Shown here one piece after another: positions 8,142 to 8,925 of a DNA stretch of 8,925 bases. The stretch is from MnTg04 sp036443455 (GTDB lineage: Bacteria > Pseudomonadota > Gammaproteobacteria > Steroidobacterales > MnTg04). Numbering within the stretch: the stretch's first letter is position 1; each line of letters starts with the position of its first letter. Both the position numbers and the translations under genes were made by a program. Where the stretch lies: assembly GCA_036443455.1 (NCBI GenBank), contig JAZFYI010000094.1, positions 1 to 8,925 on the forward strand, written 5' to 3'. Below the pieces are notes generated by a model, which searched no databases, had not been told where the DNA came from, and saw nothing but the letters and a program-made list of their open reading frames with translations.

Positions 8142-8822
8142 TTACTGGTGTTCGTGAGTATCGTGATCATGCTTTTCCGGTTCCTGAGCCGAATCTTCCT
8201 GCTGCGTCGGATGATCGTGACCGCCCGACTCTGAATTGTCGTGCATGGCTTCTTCACTGGACTCCCCGTCGTGAGTATGTTCTTCCACCGGCTCATCATC
8301 GGTGTGATGACCCATGCCGGTGGCGCTGCCCAACATCGCCTGGTAACTATCCGCATCCAACTCCGGCAATTTGGTCAGAAACGCAATCACCGGCCACAGT
8401 TCGTCATCCCCGTGTGTTTTCCCCCACGCGGGCATACCGGTCATTTTGATGCCGTTCTTCGTTACCCAGAATAGTTCAGCGGCTGTCATTTCTGTTGCCG
8501 ATTCTGCGAGGTCTGGCGCCGCCGGATTCAGGCCCAGGCCCATCGCCTCCGGATCCTGGCCCGGCGCGCCATGGCAACCCGTGCACATGGAGTCGAAATC
8601 GCCGATACCTGCAAGTGCGAGTGTTTGGTCTTCAAGGTCGGGAACATCGACCCACTTGGCGCGACGCTCGACCGAGGCATCGGATGTGCTTGATAACAGC
8701 CAGGCAACAATACCGCTGTGGCGTGAACTTGCGCTTACGTCGTACAGCCCGGAAAACGCAAAGCCTGCGACGGCGAGTACGCCAACGGTGAGTGCGATAA
8801 CGAGAATGGTAATAATCTTCAT
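8142..8822 (-). CDS. membrane-anchored c-type cytochrome with histidine-rich tail
   Basis: This 226-residue protein begins with a hydrophobic segment (about 4-22) that acts as a signal anchor or signal peptide and sends the rest to the periplasm. One haem c attachment motif CTGCH is at 80-84, and a GMPAW segment (129-133) offers M130 as the likely second axial ligand. The core (about 64-155) is a class I cytochrome c domain of the cbb3-subunit-III-like type. Residues 165-226 form a low-complexity acidic tail with 11 histidines in HH, HTH, HDH and HEH groups, which suggests metal binding. The start at 8822 has a GAGGA site five bases upstream. The earlier in-frame start (8870) would run back into the copA end and put 16 extra residues before the signal segment. 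It follows copA by 7 bases, so the two are probably one operon. The role is inferred: electron transfer or metal capture linked to copper handling. Confidence 0.9.
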   Translation of the reverse strand: MKIITILVIALTVGVLAVAGFAFSGLYDVSASSRHSGIVAWLLSSTSDASVERRAKWVDVPDLEDQTLALAGIGDFDSMCTGCHGAPGQDPEAMGLGLNPAAPDLAESATEMTAAELFWVTKNGIKMTGMPAWGKTHGDDELWPVIAFLTKLPELDADSYQAMLGSATGMGHHTDDEPVEEHTHDGESSEEAMHDNSESGGHDHPTQQEDSAQEPEKHDHDTHEHQ

Positions 8823-8829
8823 GTTTTCC

Positions 8830-8925
8830 TCACTTGATACCGAATTGTTGCAGACGCAGCGCGTTAGCAATCACAGACACCGAGCTCAACGACATGGCCG
8901 CCGCCGCAATCATGGGACTGAGCAA
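8830..8925 (-). CDS. copA: copper-translocating P-type ATPase, C-terminal end (cut by right edge)
   Basis: Only the last 31 codons and the TGA are in the window. They encode SPMIAAAAMSLSSVSVIANA (residues 3-22 of the visible part) and then LRLQQFGIK. The pattern PMIAAAAMSLSSVSVxxNALRL is the hallmark final transmembrane helix of CopA-type P1B copper ATPases, with the Met and Ser residues that help form the metal path. The enzyme exports Cu+ from the cytoplasm at the cost of ATP. A silver or other heavy-metal P1B pump is a close alternative, but MSLSS favours Cu+. The stop lies 7 bases before the cytochrome start. Confidence 0.85.
   Translation of the reverse strand: MLSPMIAAAAMSLSSVSVIANALRLQQFGIK

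Overview
The window reads as an ordinary chromosomal segment of a free-living, moderately GC-rich proteobacterium, most likely a gammaproteobacterium. That assignment rests on the mix and style of the housekeeping proteins (PntA-type transhydrogenase, Pol I-like 5'-3' exonuclease, fructosamine-kinase-family protein, AMP-forming acetyl-CoA synthetase, ferrochelatase, CopA-type ATPase with a cytochrome c). It is an inference from protein resemblance, not from a search. Coding density is very high: no stretch over 300 bases lacks a gene. I saw no tRNA, rRNA, CRISPR array, transposase or integrase.

Layout, left to right. (1) Minus strand, bases 1-653: the first two-thirds or so of pntA, cut by the left edge. 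(2) A 153-base divergent spacer (654-806) with two inverted repeats and a plausible promoter for pntA. (3) A plus-strand run of four genes: an HNH endonuclease (807-1439), a stand-alone 5'-3' exonuclease (1443-2393, three bases after the HNH stop and in the same frame), a fructosamine/ketosamine kinase (2418-3305) and, after a 77-base spacer with an inverted repeat, acetyl-CoA synthetase acs (3383-5347). (4) A minus-strand pair converging on acs: hemH (6080-7108), whose stop overlaps the start of a two-domain VOC/glyoxalase-like protein (5364-6083). (5) A 133-base divergent spacer, then a plus-strand overlapping pair: an unrecognised small protein with one hydrophobic segment (7242-7688) and a PaaI-type hotdog thioesterase (7681-8127). 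(6) Minus strand at the right edge: the last 31 codons of a CopA-like copper ATPase (8830-8925), followed after 7 bases by a membrane-anchored c-type cytochrome with a histidine-rich tail (8142-8822).

How the genes fit together. pntA and acs serve central redox and acetyl-CoA metabolism. The HNH and exonuclease genes are a nuclease pair that is probably co-transcribed. hemH makes haem, and the VOC protein is translationally coupled to it. The right-edge pair is the most suggestive: a copper exporter next to a haem protein whose acidic, histidine-rich tail looks built to bind metal on the periplasmic side. I found no clear sign of a wholly new multi-gene system. The points most worth a second look are the copA-cytochrome pair, the single stop between the two nuclease genes, the inverted repeat in front of the HNH gene, and the unknown protein coupled to a thioesterase.
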